Positions 22,018 to 35,200 of a DNA stretch of 64,000 nt are shown one piece after another. The position numbers and the translations under genes are program-made. The notes beneath the pieces are model-generated. The model was not told the origin of the DNA, did no database searches, and saw only the letters and a list, made by a program, of their open reading frames with translations. Numbering within the stretch: the stretch's first letter is position 1; each line of letters starts with the position of its first letter. The DNA comes from Cylindrobasidium torrendii FP15055 ss-10 (lineage: Eukaryota; Basidiomycota; Agaricomycetes; Agaricales; Physalacriaceae). The stretch is from positions 120,829 through 184,828 of the forward strand of contig KN880454.1 in assembly GCA_000934385.1 (NCBI GenBank), written 5' to 3'.

Positions 22018-25000
22018 ATGGATACATCACCGCCAATCGATGCAGATGCGCTATGGAATGCGACGTTTGACCAGGAAGAGTGCGTCAGGTCTCTCTGCTC
22101 GCTACACCCGCTTACCCCACGGCTCATTGCAGTGATCTCCATGCTTTCGAAGTCGCGCTCAACGCTGAAGAGACCGCCGAACTCTCTGGTGTCCCAGGAT
22201 CACCTATGCTTCCTGGTTCATCCTCACCACGTATCCGCAAGATTTCGGCGCTCTCAGATTTTGCCCCGGTCAACCTCAAAGTCAAACGGCAAGTTGTATA
22301 ACGGACCGTACCGTGCATACATCTAACGACATGGAAGGCGTAAACGCAAGGACAAGCATGCAGCACACAAACGATTGGGCCACGACTGGTTATTCATATT
22401 AGTGCGCTGGCCGCTATTGGTACGTGCGACCCCAGAGCTACCCTGTCCCATTGACATCTGTGTCCAGCTATTCATCTTCCTCTTCATTGGCGCCGAATTC
22501 TCCATCTATGTTATGCTACGCCAACTCGTCAATGCGAAGGAATGGGTCACCGCCTGGCGCGGTCAGAAGGGCAAGCTCCGGAAGACAATGCGCGCATCCA
22601 AGGACTACGAGGTGAGTAGCCACAGTACAACGTTGCAGCATGCTTGCTCATTGCGCTCGCGCGCGGATAGGAATGGAAGACAGCAGCCACCGAGCTGGAT
22701 CACTATATGCAATTCGACCAGTGGAAGCACGTTGACGAGGATCCTTATTACGACTGGCGCCTCATCAAGAAAGTCGGTCGTTCACTCAAGATGCTGCGCG
22801 AGAAGGGCGACGCCCGCGGCTGCCTCGGCGTTCTCGAGACATGCATCAGATCCAATTTCGCGGGCATAGAGTCCTCAAGGTACACTTTCCACTCAAGCTA
22901 CAACACTCGCTAACATGTGGATTCCCAGATTGTATAGCGAGGTGCGCATGGTCTACCCCAACACTTTCTTTTGCTTACGGCTCATCCCGTCAGACATACT
23001 ACGGCACCAAGGATCTCCTTGAAGGTATGGTGATAACTCGGTCCCAATCTCTACAACCTCACGCCCTTGTAACAGAGTATCTCGCAGAACAGGAACGCGC
23101 TCTGGAGTACGTCCGCGAGACGCCTGACCTATCCCTCGAGGAAAAGAAGAGATTTTTCAAGAATGCCAACGCTAACTATGGTCCGCCAACTCCACTTTCA
23201 CTCAGGCTCTACCGGTCTTTGACCTTTCGTAGGAATTTCGGCACTTTGTCTGTCAGGCGGTGCTGGGCTGGGCTACTGTGAGTACCTCACTGCACGCACT
23301 CGATTCCATCTCACATCATGCCAGACCACTATGGGGTCGTTCGTGCTCTTCTTGACGCCGGCACACTACCTCGCGTAGTCACTGGCACAAGTGCTGGAGG
23401 TCTCATTGCTGCGCTTACTGCTTGTTACACCAACGAGGAGCTCAAACATATTCTCGTCCCAGAAATTGCGGAACGCCTAACGGCGTGTGATGAACCATTC
23501 TCCGTTTGGTTCAAGCGCTTTTGGCAGACGGGAGCTCGTTTCGATAGTGTCATGTAAGTACCTTCCATGTCTTGCAGCTGACGCTCATATCTCTACAGAT
23601 GGGCGCGCAAAGTATGCTTACATTTTGTTCAAGCCTGCCTCATCTAACCCCCGGTAGAGTCTGTGGTTCACTCGTGGTTCAACGACTTTCCGTGAAGCAT
23701 ACCTCCGTACTGGCAAAATTCTGAACATCACGGTCATTCCAGCGGACCGTCATAGCCCTTCAAAGGTGCTCAACTATGTTACCGCGCCCAACACAATTAT
23801 ATGGTCCACACTGCTCGCCTCTGCTGCTGTTCCGGGTGTTATGAACCCCGTGGTACTCATGGAAAAGCAGAAGGACGGGCCTGCTATTCCGTGGAACTGG
23901 GGTAGCCGTTGGAAGGATGGCTCGTTGAGGTTCGTCCATTCCTCTCGGCGCCTTAGCATGCTGATTGATTACTGCAGAGTCGACATTCCGCTACAGGCCC
24001 TGAACCTCTATTTCAATGGTGAGTGGTTTTCTCCTCCTGTCATATTTGCTGACGTAGCTTTCGCAGTTACCTACCCCGTCGTTTCCCAGGTCAACCCTCA
24101 CGTCCATCTCTTTTTCTTTGCGCCCCGTGGATCCCCTGGTAGACCAGTAGCTCGTTATAAGGGCAAAGGTATGTTATTCCATTGTTGGTGCATACTGCTA
24201 GTTGACTTGTACAGGTTGGCGAGGCAACTTTTTGCTGTCTGCTGGAGAGCAATGGCTTAAACATGAATTGACGAAGAATTTCAAAGTCATCCGTGACTTG
24301 GAGTTACTTCCGGAAATCGTTGGTCAAGACTGGTCCAGTGTGTTCCTTCAACGCTTCGAAGGTGCAATCACCATCTGGCCAAAGACGCGCTTTATGGTAC
24401 GCACATGAGCTCCTTGAACCTTCAGAATGCCAATGTCCTCACAGGATTGGTTGGCCATCCTGGAAGACCCCACGGTTGAAGAAATGGACAGGAAAATGAA
24501 AGTCAGTCAGTTGGTGACTTGGCCAAAGGTAAGTGTTCCATCCGAAGGTGAATTTTCGTTATTCATCTCATCTCCACCTAGATCCATATGGTGAATAACC
24601 GTCTACGAATTGAAACACAGATATACCGGGGGCGTCAGTCTGTGCGTGAGTCGATGCGCACAAAGAAGCGGTTGTCTGTGTCGGAATCCCCGAACGGCAT
24701 GAAGTCTTCGCCACCTCCGGTGTCTGGTTCAGACCTACCACTCTCTGTCGACACGGATGCTGAAGCTGCCTTTGCCAATGGTACACAATGGTTCTATCAC
24801 CGTGGACATGACCAGCAGAAACACAAACAACAACAACCGCAGAGCTCCCCAAGGTTGCTCGGACAGGATCCTCTCAAATCTTCTAGTGTGCGGCGCAAGT
24901 GGGTCGCGGACCTACTACAACATGATGGACATGCACGAGAGACGCGTTATGCGCGCCCAGTGATCAACACTGGCATCTATCGTCGGCCCAGGACACATTC

Positions 25001-25211
25001 GGTCCCCAACATGTATCCTGGAGGTTCACAAGCAGATGAGGTGCCCCGCAGTAGTGGGCTATTCAGCAGCCAAGTTGCACGCGAGTCGTCTGGAAGCAGC
25101 GACAGTTCTGAGTCGATTGATGATATGGAGGACCACAGCCAGACACAGGCCTCGGTACTGCCAACAATTGAGGGTGTCAGGTCCGACGGGGATGAAGATT
25201 CGGATGTGTAG
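22018..25211 (+). CDS. Patatin-type triacylglycerol lipase (TGL3/4/5, SDP1 family)
   Basis: This is a lipid-droplet lipase that releases fatty acids from stored triacylglycerol. After an N-terminal Ser-rich part (start MDTSPPIDADALW) comes a hydrophobic hairpin (HDWLFILVRWPLLV, LFIFLFIGAEFSIYV). The DUF3336 region follows (DHYMQFDQWKHVDEDPYYDW, then DARGCLGVLETCIRSNFAGI). The patatin domain has the glycine-rich oxyanion loop SGGAGLGYYHYGVV, the nucleophile motif GTSAGG (GxSxG) and the catalytic Asp in WKDGS. Additional family blocks are LASAAVPGVMNPV and VNPHVHLFFFAPRGSPG. The C-terminal 200 residues are Ser/Gln-rich and disordered. About ten short introns are implied; the last large exon runs to the stop at 25209-25211. 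The TM hairpin and DUF3336 distinguish it from neuropathy-target-esterase relatives. Confidence 0.9.
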
Positions 25212-25497
25212 GGACTGTTGCGGCGAACCACCGTTCGTCCGTGTGTGTTGAATAATATTTAGGCTTGGATGCTCGCTCTTTTTAGTTCTGTTCAACTTTC
25301 AGCTTGTAATTACAGTCAACCTTTTTATGGATTCCGCCGTGAGGCCTCCAGGAGCCACATTTTCGTAGACATGTGCGTCGGGACCGCCACGGCTGCTGAG
25401 TCATCTGATCGTGCTTCACGCATCCCCGGGGTTGTTGTGCTTACCCCTTCACCCTCACCTCCTACCCTCCCGTTTCTACCCCTTTAAACGTAAGAGA

Positions 25498-26544
25498 ATG
25501 GCCGACATCCAGATGGACGCGCCAGAAGACAGCCCTGCTCGTGCAGTGTCGCCCCAGGCGCTAGCGGACGCTATTGAGCGCCGTACGCGTGCGTTGCCTG
25601 CTGGACCCACAGCCGCGCAGATGGCCTTGGAGCAGGAGCGCAAACTCTTATTTCGGAGGATGATTGAGCCAGGCATCACCAGGCCGAACAATAAGGAGCA
25701 GGCAATGGCATCGCTGAAGGTGCGTCCAGCACATACGGCACATGTTATAAGTAATGGCTAACCTGACGATGCAGACGCTGTTGACGATAGCCGAGAATAT
25801 ATTGAATCACCCAGGAGAGACGAAGTATCAGCAATTTAAACCCACCAACACAATAATCAAGAAGAATTTGGTCGAGCCGAAGGGAGCGCTGGAATATGCG
25901 ATCGAGGTATGCGTACATTGCTGATGGCGGAGATAGTAATTGTGGCATGCTGACCATTTGGTAGATGGGATTCAGACCAGAGGTTGAGCTTTCTTTTTCG
26001 ACCCCAGAAACATCACACTTACCTATACAGGTTGTCAATTTCCAGCCATACTATACATGGAATCCCAAAAAGCTGCAGGAACTCAAAATTGGATGTGTGC
26101 GTCTCCTTCTTTCGCTGGCTTCTAGGACTATTTATTGACATGAACAGGCCATGATCAAGGAAACAGTAACTCTTGAAACTGAGAAAGAGGAACGTGCCAA
26201 ATCAAGCAGGGAGGCAGAGAAAGCTGCGAAGCTTGCAGCGGCAGAACGAGTTTGCTATATCCTTAGTCCACTCCTTCGAAGTGACCAAAACATCTCTCTA
26301 GGTAAGATTGGCATTCATGGACGACCGCAGAAGCAAATTACAGAACGACGAACGCGAGCGGCAATACCGAGAAGGGCTCGCCGCACGCAAGGCGGCGGCG
26401 AAGGATCAGGCGGCGAAGCAGGCTGCCGAACAGGAGGAGGAAGATAGTGACGCCGACGTCGGCCCAAGGATGCCTGGCGCTGGGTATAGCCTCAGTGGAC
26501 CTGCCCCGTCTGCCTCGAGCGCGCACCACGACGAGGACGAGTAA
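25498..26544 (+). CDS. PUB-domain protein, putative p97/Cdc48 adaptor
   Basis: After a short N-terminus (MADIQMDAPEDSPARAVSP) the protein holds RRMIEPGITRPNNKEQAMAS, LKTLLTIAENILNHPGETKY, QQFKPTNTIIKKNLVEPKGA, and LEYAIEMGFRPEVVNFQPYY, the pattern of a PUB (PUG) domain as in PNGase and UBXD1, which binds the Cdc48/p97 C-terminus. A long Lys/Glu/Ala coiled-coil (EKEERAKSSREAEKAAKL and following) and an acidic tail (EEEDSDADVGPRM) follow. Five exons are inferred, with introns beginning near 25720, 25905, 25972, 26096 and 26252. There is no UBX or transglutaminase domain, so it is not PNGase. Its role in ubiquitin-dependent unfolding is inferred only from the domain. Confidence 0.75.
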
Positions 26545-26764
26545 ACGCCCGTCAGTAATACACATTATCTTCGAGTTTTATCCTTTATATTGCATTTGTA
26601 TCTTCCGGACGGAATATCATCATGTTTCTACCACAACCTTCAAGCCTCAATATTCAATATTCAATCTTCACTCTGAACGATGGGGTTTGTGCGGTAGCAT
26701 TAGCGTACTAAGTAGTATATATTCGACACCGATCATTCAATCCACAAGTCTCATCGCGACCACC

Positions 26765-28722
26765 ATGACTGCCTTATCCTCTTATGCCAGCACTATGCGA
26801 ACTCGAACGGACCTGCTGTCCCACCTATATTCCAAGCCACTGCAGCGCATACAAGTACTTGGTGTCGACCCAAACGGTCATTCCGGCTCTGCACAACACA
26901 CAGGGTGCATACACAATGTGTTGTTCACACATAGTTTCCCGTAGAGCTGAAGGTCTGAAGATGCGTGAATGCCCTCAGCTGGGCTCAGAATGGCGAGCTT
27001 CTTCTCAGTGGTGGGGACGACACAACGTATGTCTGACATTGCTATACTCATCCTATACAGTGCTTTATTCAAATCATCATCCAGTGTTCGCATCTGGCGG
27101 CTCGACTCGACGCTCTCGGAAGACGCGCGCCCTCTGTCTTGTGTCGGATTGATCAACACCGGTCATCGTGCCAACATCTTCAATGCCCACATGCTCCCTC
27201 ATTCAACTCGAATGTGCGCCCTCTCGTTGGATTGCTGAAAGGCCTTCTTAAGCCATCATTCGTAGTGCTACTGTCGCCGGAGACCGCCAAGTACGCATAT
27301 TCGATATCGGCGACCCACCGTCAGGTAAAGACGGTGAAGTGGAATACAATGATGCTCGAAGCCATCTTCTCTTGTGCCATAAAGACCGTGTCAAGCGTTT
27401 GGTCACGGAAGAGAGTCCAGATATCTTTTTGACTGTCTCCGAGGTACTGGCTTCTGTACAGATGTTGGCGCTGATTGATGATGAGCTTTCATCAGGATAG
27501 TTCTGTACGGCAACATGATTTGAGGAGACCACACAGGTGCCGGGGAGAATGTCCAGCGCCTCTGGTTCAAATGGATCACGACCTCACTTCGCTTTCACTC
27601 TCGCCACTATCTCCCCACCAATTTGTTGTAGCCGGCGGGTCCCCATATGTATGTTTACCGTCCAAGTTGATTTATCATTGCTGATAGTAATGGACTCAGG
27701 GGTATCTCTTTGACCGACGATACTTGCGTGCGAGGAGGTTCTCGACATCCTTCCCGAACAAAGAATTGACCACTTGCACATTGCTCTTTTCGAAGCCCTC
27801 TCGAGGACGGGACGACAGTATAACTGGCGTGCGTATGAATGCCTCGAGCAGTGATGAAGTACTCTCGCCTCTAGCCTTCATCATGCATGATCATGACTAA
27901 ATTCACAGGTAATCATGGCGTACAGTGGCGACGGTGTATATCGATTTTCGACGCTGGATACACCAGCAAAAGACTCTTTCGAACCGGCTATTTCACCGTC
28001 TACTTCATCGGAAGACGTCAAGTCCAATCCGATGGATGTTGACTTCTACGACCCCGACGAAGTGCCATCCAATTCTTACTCGAACTCTAATCTCAACGTC
28101 GGAGTAGTCACATCGGTGCAAAAGTACACCGGTGCCCGCAATATCGAAACGGTGAAGGAAGGTGATTGTAGCTCTCATTTCTGCGCCCAAGCTTTTGACA
28201 ATCGAGTTACTATTAGTCAACTTTCTTGGGCCGCGCGATGAATATGTAGTGGCCGGGTCAGATGATGGCAATTTCTTTGTATGGAACAAAGACGACGCCT
28301 CTATTCATGGAGTTTACGAAGGTAAACACTTGTTGCCAAGATATCTGGTTTAACTCAAAATTCCAGGCGACGGAAGTGTAGTGAATGTCATAGAGGGCCA
28401 TCCATACCTACCACTCGTTGCGACCAGCGGTATTGACTATACTGTCAAGGTTAGCCATATCATTCGCATTTATTCAGTCAGGCCTACACTTAAATGTCAC
28501 AAGCTCTTCTCCCCCAGCTTCTCTGACGAGCCCAGTCTGTGTGACAAAACGCTACATGCAGAAGAAATTGTTGCAGAGAATACACAAGCTCGCGCGAGGT
28601 TGACGCATTTCCAGCATCTCCGTCTTATGAGGTTATTCGCTGCGGCCCACGTAGCTAATAGGGACGATGCTGACCTTGACTCGGACGATGAAGAGGTGGC
28701 GATGCAATGTCCTAACCAGTAA
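26765..28722 (+). CDS. WD40 protein, DCAF (DDB1-CUL4-associated factor)-like
   Basis: The start MTALSSYASTMRTRTDLL leads into seven-bladed propeller repeats: GCVNALSWAQNGELLLSGGD with TTVRIWRLDST, VAGDRQVRIFDIGDPPSG, HKDRVKRLVTEESPDIFLTV, then a spliced repeat with SSVRQHDLR, whose HDLR end resembles the WDxR (DWD box) used to bind DDB1. Later blades include YVVAGSDDGNFFVWNKDDAS and GHPYLPLVATSGIDYTVKLF. Blade order and the nuclear-receptor-interacting/DCAF6-8-like features (acidic insert before the sixth blade, C-terminal FQHLRLMRLFAAAHVA) suggest a CRL4 substrate receptor. About eight introns are present. It lies tail to tail with CSN4, 182 bases apart. Confidence 0.72.
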
Positions 28723-28904
28723 CTCTGGAAGGGGCGGGAATCACACTGAAACAGTATACAGCAGCATGCAGCATGCAATGATCACTTCTTATACCGTATG
28801 TACGTGCTGACCACTCCCTCTTTGATCAACCAGGCAAGCTATCCCAATGGTAATATACACTTGAGTTGCGCGACGTACAAAGACAACATTTACGATAACA
28901 ACAT

Positions 28905-30394
28905 TTACGCCGCAACACCCACATTCTGCAACAATCCTTTCTCCGAAATGTGCTGTACAATTGCTTCCACATTGGCTGCCGTTACCCGAATCTGCGTATC
29001 CCAGCGCTTTGTCAGTGGTGCGCCCGTGTCCTCCGCTTCCTCGACATCACCCAGTCCACCAGCCTTGCCCTGTGCATCGTCTTCCTCGCGGTTGTTTTCG
29101 AATATGATGAGCTTGTCAACTTGGTCGATACTTCCACCCAACCTTCCCTCCTTCATCATCCGCCGTGCCATTGTCTCCGCCGCACCAGGCGTAAGGTCAA
29201 GCAATGCTCCCAGACCCTTGAACGTGATGTTGTTGTACACCTTGGACGATGCAAGTAAATTGTGCTCCATTACGGCGCGATCGAGGACAGTTGATGGTCC
29301 TGTACGCTTGCTGATGGATGGATCATTGACATCCTCGTCGTCGTTCAGCGAAGCAACTTTGTCGTTGGATGATATCGCAATCTTTGCAAGCTGATGTGGT
29401 TTAAGGGTTTCCTCGAATTGCTTGATTTCAGCTGAGCGAAGGATGTGGTCGAGGAACATCTTGGAAAGGATGTTGTATGTTGGAAGTTCAGTAGCGCGCT
29501 CGTCGCGGTAGAGTGACGCAAGCACTCGGGAACGATTTGGCCCGGCAGGAGCAAGTACCGCGCAAGTGATAGCAGCGTTTCTGGTTGGGAATAAGCCAGA
29601 GAAATTATTAGTAGCATGCTATGACTTACAGCATCAATAACCTGTCTTCCTCATCAATGTCTCCGACATAACTCAATTCATGGTACATGCGGGCAGCTTC
29701 CCAAAAACGACGCGAGTAGTCAAAGATGCGTGCTTGCGACAATCTGAAGCTAAGTGCAGTTTCATTGTCTTTCGCGGCGCCGATGAGAGATTGAGCGCGT
29801 TTGAAATATGTTTCTGCCTGGACAGAGTCCTCTTCCTCCAGGAGCAGACGAACGATTTCTATGTAGCCTTTTAACTTGGCACTGTCAGTGAATGCGCTGG
29901 AAACAGTCAACAAGCGGTTGGTGATGCGCGATATGGGAATACACACCGTTGGCTACTCTCGTTGTAGATTGCGATCAGCGCGCGTGCCGCCTCACTCCAG
30001 TCCTCCTCTTTCTTCAGAATATCAACAAGTTCCATGCGAAGCGCGATAACCTTGTAACTATGAGTACTGGTCCTCTGGGGCGCGTGATACACACCTGCTC
30101 TTCATAGCTGACCACCTTTGGTAGGGCCACATTCAGAACATCCTGGATCACAGTCTTTCTCAAATCCATATCTTTGATAAACGCATCCCCTTTGAGATAG
30201 TTGACGACCTCGCCGAGTATTTGTCGGCCAACGAGAAGGTTGTCCTGGTCGACAATGGCATTAACGAACGCGTGTAGGTCGACAAGGATTGTTGCAGGAT
30301 TGAGCGTAGCAAATGTGTCTTTAAGCAGGGAGGAGTAGGCAGGCGCCTGGTCCCTTGTTCCAACGGCAGCGATACTCGCAAGTTGGGCGTCCAT
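28905..30394 (-). CDS. csn4: COP9 signalosome complex subunit 4 (CSN4)
   Basis: CSN4 is a PCI-domain subunit of the COP9 signalosome, which removes NEDD8 from cullins. The protein starts MDAQLASIAAVGTRDQAPAY and carries VIALRMELVDILKKEEDWSE, EDSVQAETYFKRAQSLI, ALSFRLSQARIFDYSRRFWE, ITCAVLAPAGPNRSRVLASL with YRDERATELPTYNILSKMFL, and TVLDRAVMEHNLLASSKVYN with NITFKGLGALLDL, the PCI winged helix. The order and the LDRAVxEHNLL/NITFxxLGALL signature separate it from the proteasome paralogue Rpn5. An acidic insert (SLNDDEDVNDPS) sits just before the PCI winged helix, and a charged acidic linker (REEDDAQGKAGG) lies near the C-terminus. Four introns are inferred. Confidence 0.9.
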
Positions 30395-30884
30395 GATGGT
30401 GAGAGATCGAGCCGTCGACACCCACGTGAGGGAGGACGCCACGACTGGCAAGGCTATTTCATGCCTATTCCGCGTGTTTTGAACGAAGCTGCACGACTTT
30501 ACCAGTTTCGGCTCACTGCACTTACCATCCGAAATCGACAATTATCTCACCTCACCTCACACTCGACAGGCCTAGCCATCACAATTCAGGGTCCGGAATT
30601 CGGTGACCCATTCGTCGAAAACGTGTGCTGGTCGCTTGTTCCGCTTCGACCACAACTGCCCAGGTTCACGGCCGTCATCCAGGACGACAACGGTGCCGCT
30701 GCATTGGATTCTTTTCTCTGTCTTCACTGCGCGTCATCGGCTTGAGATTCCTGGACGCGTCGTCGTGCTTGAACCGATCGCGAATTTGCGCTTGTCGGCC
30801 TCACTTTCTTGCATATAAGAAAACGGCTCAAAGTGCGTAATGCGTCCACGAGACGCTCTCCAATTGACCACATTCAGTCCCAGC
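30395..30884. other. Divergent promoter region (CSN4 / Ser-rich protein)
   Basis: Contains the 5' regions of CSN4 (minus) and the next plus-strand gene. A TATA-like element (TATAAGA, 30814-30820) and a small CTCACCT direct repeat near 30547 are visible. The open frames here have no family resemblance. Confidence 0.45.
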
Positions 30885-31700
30885 ATGATGGACTTTTCCT
30901 TCGACTCTGAGCCCTCCAGCAGTGTGCCCACCAAACGGTCTGCCCTCGACGTAGACCACTTCAGTGAAGAGGGATTTCACGAATTTGAGCTCGACCTTAG
31001 CTCCTTCTCGCGCTCGCCGTCGCCAACGTCACCCACGACGGGTGATTCACACACTGTGGCACCGAGTTCCTCATCCCCTACATCCTCGATGCGCCTTTCA
31101 CCAGATGCCGCCTCAGCCTTGCGAGGCACATGGGGCCCTGTCTTTCACTACGTCGGGCGCGGAACACCTGTCGACCACTCGCGCAGGTCTCAATGGGGTG
31201 GCAGCACCGGCCAACGCAGCAGGACCAGCAGCATCGAGACCGGCAGTCTACGATCCTTCACCCACTCCCCAGGCCGTTCCAAATCAATGTTCGCTCTTCC
31301 GGAAGAATCCAAGCTCCGATTCGATGTGCAGCCTACAGAGTGGGACTCTATGGTACGCACTGTACTCCACCCCAGCGGAGACGGTGGTGTGACTGCAGAG
31401 GATGCCAAGCTTGATGCTGCCGAGAAGAATGCAGAGGAAGGGGAGAACGTCCGGGAAGGAGATCCGTCTGCATTGCTCAGCGCTGAACTCGGGCTCAACC
31501 CACCAGCCAATGCATATGCCTCGCTCCCATCGTCACCGCGGCAAGAGAGCTCAGCGCTGCCCGACGAGCGCGAAGATAGCACACCCGACCGCCAGAAGAA
31601 ACGGTGGACGCGGGCTTCCATGGCAGACATGCGGCCTTTCAAGAAGGAAAGCAGGTCATGGTGGAGAAAGGTGTTGCCACTGGGCAAGAAACATGCCTGA
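30885..31700 (+). CDS. Ser/Pro-rich disordered hypothetical protein
   Basis: A single-exon gene of about 271 residues starting MMDFSFDSEPSSSVPTKRSA. It is rich in Ser, Pro, Thr and Gly, with RSPSPTSPTTG-like phosphorylation-prone motifs, an Ala/Glu-rich mid part (AEDAKLDAAEKNAEEGENV) and a basic tail ending KESRSWWRKVLPLGKKHA, which could be a nuclear-localisation or membrane-binding end. An in-frame ATG at 30840 is only 20 bases after a TATA-like box, so the ATG pair at 30885/30888 is preferred. No domain or homologue is recognised. Confidence 0.6.
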   Translation: MMDFSFDSEPSSSVPTKRSALDVDHFSEEGFHEFELDLSSFSRSPSPTSPTTGDSHTVAPSSSSPTSSMRLSPDAASALRGTWGPVFHYVGRGTPVDHSRRSQWGGSTGQRSRTSSIETGSLRSFTHSPGRSKSMFALPEESKLRFDVQPTEWDSMVRTVLHPSGDGGVTAEDAKLDAAEKNAEEGENVREGDPSALLSAELGLNPPANAYASLPSSPRQESSALPDEREDSTPDRQKKRWTRASMADMRPFKKESRSWWRKVLPLGKKHA

Positions 31701-32236
31701 GGACTTGGCCTGATTTCTTACTTTCTTCTTTTCATTTGGCATTCCACTTAGCCACGGACGATACCCACATTCTTTGAGACACTATGAATTGCTCTCCATC
31801 TATTTTCTTTCATATTCTCATTCGCTTTCCATAACGTTATGCTTTGTACACTTGGACGTTTATATCTCGATTGGTCTGGTTTTTATGGCTGCATTAGGTA
31901 GCCGAAACTATGGCAATATTATTCATGTGCCAACCTTCTCACGACGGATTATCAAAGTATTCCGTGCGCTATCAAATCGTGTGCGCGTTATCCTGGTGTC
32001 GCGGGGAACTGTTGTCACTGCCAAGTGCTGAGCTTATATCTTCAAATCCACTGTAAGAAACTGCGGACCCGCCAACGATGGAAGTGGTTGCTACTTAGTC
32101 TAAGATGAACTCGGCCCATAATAGCAGTATGCAATATACTCATATCCAACCCCTTCATACTTACTTGGATTCAAGACTTGAATCGGTTCATACTCGGTTA
32201 TCGGGCCGAGCAGTCGCGTCTTAGACGCGTTCCACC
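31701..32236. other. Intergenic stretch
   Basis: Pyrimidine-rich 3' flank of the Ser-rich gene and the short promoter of the GCP3 gene. No conserved frame is seen. Confidence 0.45.
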
Positions 32237-35200
32237 ATGGCTTCAACACCGTCGTCGCTGGAACATCTCATTCTGAACATAGTTCCTTCCGCAAGAGACG
32301 ACCTTTACTTGAGGGATGAATTGGTTTTGCATTGTAAAGAGATCCTGAACAGGTGCATCGCTTGCTCTCTGCACTGACCCATTTCACTTAACTCGGCAGC
32401 CACATTGGTGAAAATCATGACCCAGACTTGGGACATCTTGCGGATTTAGTCAAGAGACAGCGTAAGTTGTTGACCATATCAATACGTATGCTCAATGCCC
32501 CAGTTCTCCATTCGTCTCCATCAGGTTCAGCGGCGAACCTCAAGTTCACAAATCTACTCTCTCGCCTTCTTGACCAAGTGCGTTTGACGCGTCATTGAGA
32601 ATCGCATTGAACCCCAATCAACCACAGTCTGTTCTGTCGCGAAAACACGCCGCAGTTCACTTCCTGTACGCGCTTGCTTCATCACAAACTCCAAAACCAC
32701 CTTCCATTATGCCGACACTATTGCCCTCAACTATGGTACCACCACCATCGCAGCGGAGACCGCCGATATCAAGCCCTACAGACACACCCTTGGATACCTT
32801 ACCTCGTGGCCCATCTAAGGCAGAGATATTGAGCGAGTACAGGAAGAAAGCAGGTGTGTGCAGTGCTACATCCCCCAGATGCAAGACTGAGTGTAATTAG
32901 GTAATCCACGACTACCAGAATACCTGTTACTTCGGGACACGCTCTACCTTCTGCAAGGGATCTCCGGCAAATATGTCCGCTTTGCTCAACAAGACGCTGA
33001 AGCCGCTTACCGATTCATATTCGTGGAGGATTCGGTTCGTTCTTTGGCCCTAGCATGGCTCTTGCCTAATCATAGTTAGAGATACTCTATACCCGAACCA
33101 ATCAAGGCTCTCATCCATCGTCTTTCCGAGGTTGGATATCTATACACACGGGTCGACAACTTTGTTCGTGGACGTGAAGGCGCTGCGGCCGTCGGTATGA
33201 TAGAGCAAAGTCTTTGCCATCATCTTCAAACACAACTCACTGAATATTATCGTCTCATTGCGATATTGGAGTCTCAAATGCCACCCCCGCCCAAAGATGA
33301 CCTAGCGGCGCTGAAGCAAGAGGAGACTGGATTAACCCTGAGACGGCTAGATGTGTGGATTACGGATTGGAGGTTGCGGATGCGAATGATGAGCGTGTGC
33401 GTCGAAGGAGCGCGAGGTTCGCATTCATCCGTGAACGCAATACGGTGTATACTCATGAATAGCAGACGCTCATGGCGGTGCGCTGGTAAACTTGATTCAC
33501 AGCTACACCGACAATGGCGACCCGTTCGTTCGCAAGTTTACTGACCAGCTTCTCGAGGAGGTGAGGATTGAATGTTCAATCCCCTCTGTTTCGCATCTCT
33601 GTCGTCTATTTCTGACCTAATCCAGGTATCCAAGCCATTTTTCGCAACTCTGCACAAATGGCTGTTTTCTGGTGACTTATACGATCCTTTCAACGAATTC
33701 TTTGTTGCTGGCAATCCGGCCCTTGCACACCTGCAATATTTACATCCTTCATCCATCGGCGGACAGCTCCTGGACGAAGGCTTTGGTGCAACGGATAATG
33801 AGGAAGGAAGCACTAGGCGACATAGTACTCTACAACTGTGGCAGTCAAAATACTTGTTTCGCAAAGATATGTTGCCCATGTTTGTGGGCGAGGCGTTTGG
33901 GAGGAAGGTTGGCAGTTTTTCCCATGACTCATTCATGAATTAATCTTGGTCAGATTTTCTCAACAGGCAAGAGCTTGAACTTCATTCGGTATAGCTGTCA
34001 CGATAGTGACTGGGTCGCAACTCGAGAGAAAATGACAGACACTGGTGGCAGTATGTGCCAATACCCGCAGCTGTCCTGCAACTGATTATCCACGAAGCTT
34101 TGAAATACAGCGACATTAATGGACTCGAGAGATCCATTGACGCTGCGTATCAGGTAGCCAGCCAACGCCTTTTCGAGGTCTTCATCGACAAATTCAAACT
34201 TCTGGATCATCTCATCGCGATCAAGAACTATTTGCTCCTCGGACACGGTGACTTTGTTGAACAGCTCATGGACGCACTCGGGTATCGCGATTCTTTCCTT
34301 TGTCTTGAACATTTTTGACGCTGCCAGGCCGAGTCTTGTCCGTCCTGCAAACACACTTTTCCGGCACAACCTCACTGCGACCCTTGAAAGCGCGATTCGG
34401 TCGTCCAATGCTCAATATGATTCACCAGACATCTTGCGTCGCCTCGATGCACGAATGCTTGAATATACCCACGGGGAGATCGGTTGGGACGTCTTCACAC
34501 TGGAATACAAGGTTGACCCGCCTATTGATACGGTCATCGACCCGGGCTGTATGATCAAATATTTGAAGCTATTCAACCATCTCTGGCAAATGAAGCGCAT
34601 CGAGAGCACCTTGGGCCAAGGATGGATGCGTGTCGTCGGAGACTCGAGGACGTTCTTGAAGGTTCCAGGTAAGCCAGTTTGCTCCCTGTGAAGTTTACGT
34701 GCTCAATGTCCCCTTGTTAGAACTGGAGTACCAGTGGCATCAAATCCGCTTGGTGAATGCAGAGATGATACACTTCATTCGCCAAATGCAAGCATATTGC
34801 TACTTGGAGGTCATCGAATGTTCTTGGAAGGTGCTCATGGATTTTATCAACAAGAAAGAAGGAGACCTCGATGCCCTCATTGACGCGCATCGAGCTTACC
34901 TCGATCGGATGGTCAAGAAAGTACTCTTGATTAGCCCAAAGGCTGGCAGGGAAGAAGTCCTACTGGCTCAGTTGCGAGATTTGTTTTCGTTGATCCTGCA
35001 ATTTCGAGAGGCCTCGGTGCGTGCTTTTTGGTTCATGTGCGCGCACACAAAGGAGGCTGATTGTTGTTTAGGACAACTTCTATAACTTTTGCCTGTCAGA
35101 GTCCGTACGACGAGATCGCGAGCTCGATGCTGAGCGTGTACGTGCCGGACTACACTCGATGCTAATCCGCCTTCTCATGTCTTGCTTAGGGTGTCTACAC

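Noticed and set aside
28905..30394. Assignment of the PCI-domain gene as proteasome subunit Rpn5
   Set aside because: The LDRAVMEHNLLASSKVYNNI block and N-terminus fit CSN4, not Rpn5.
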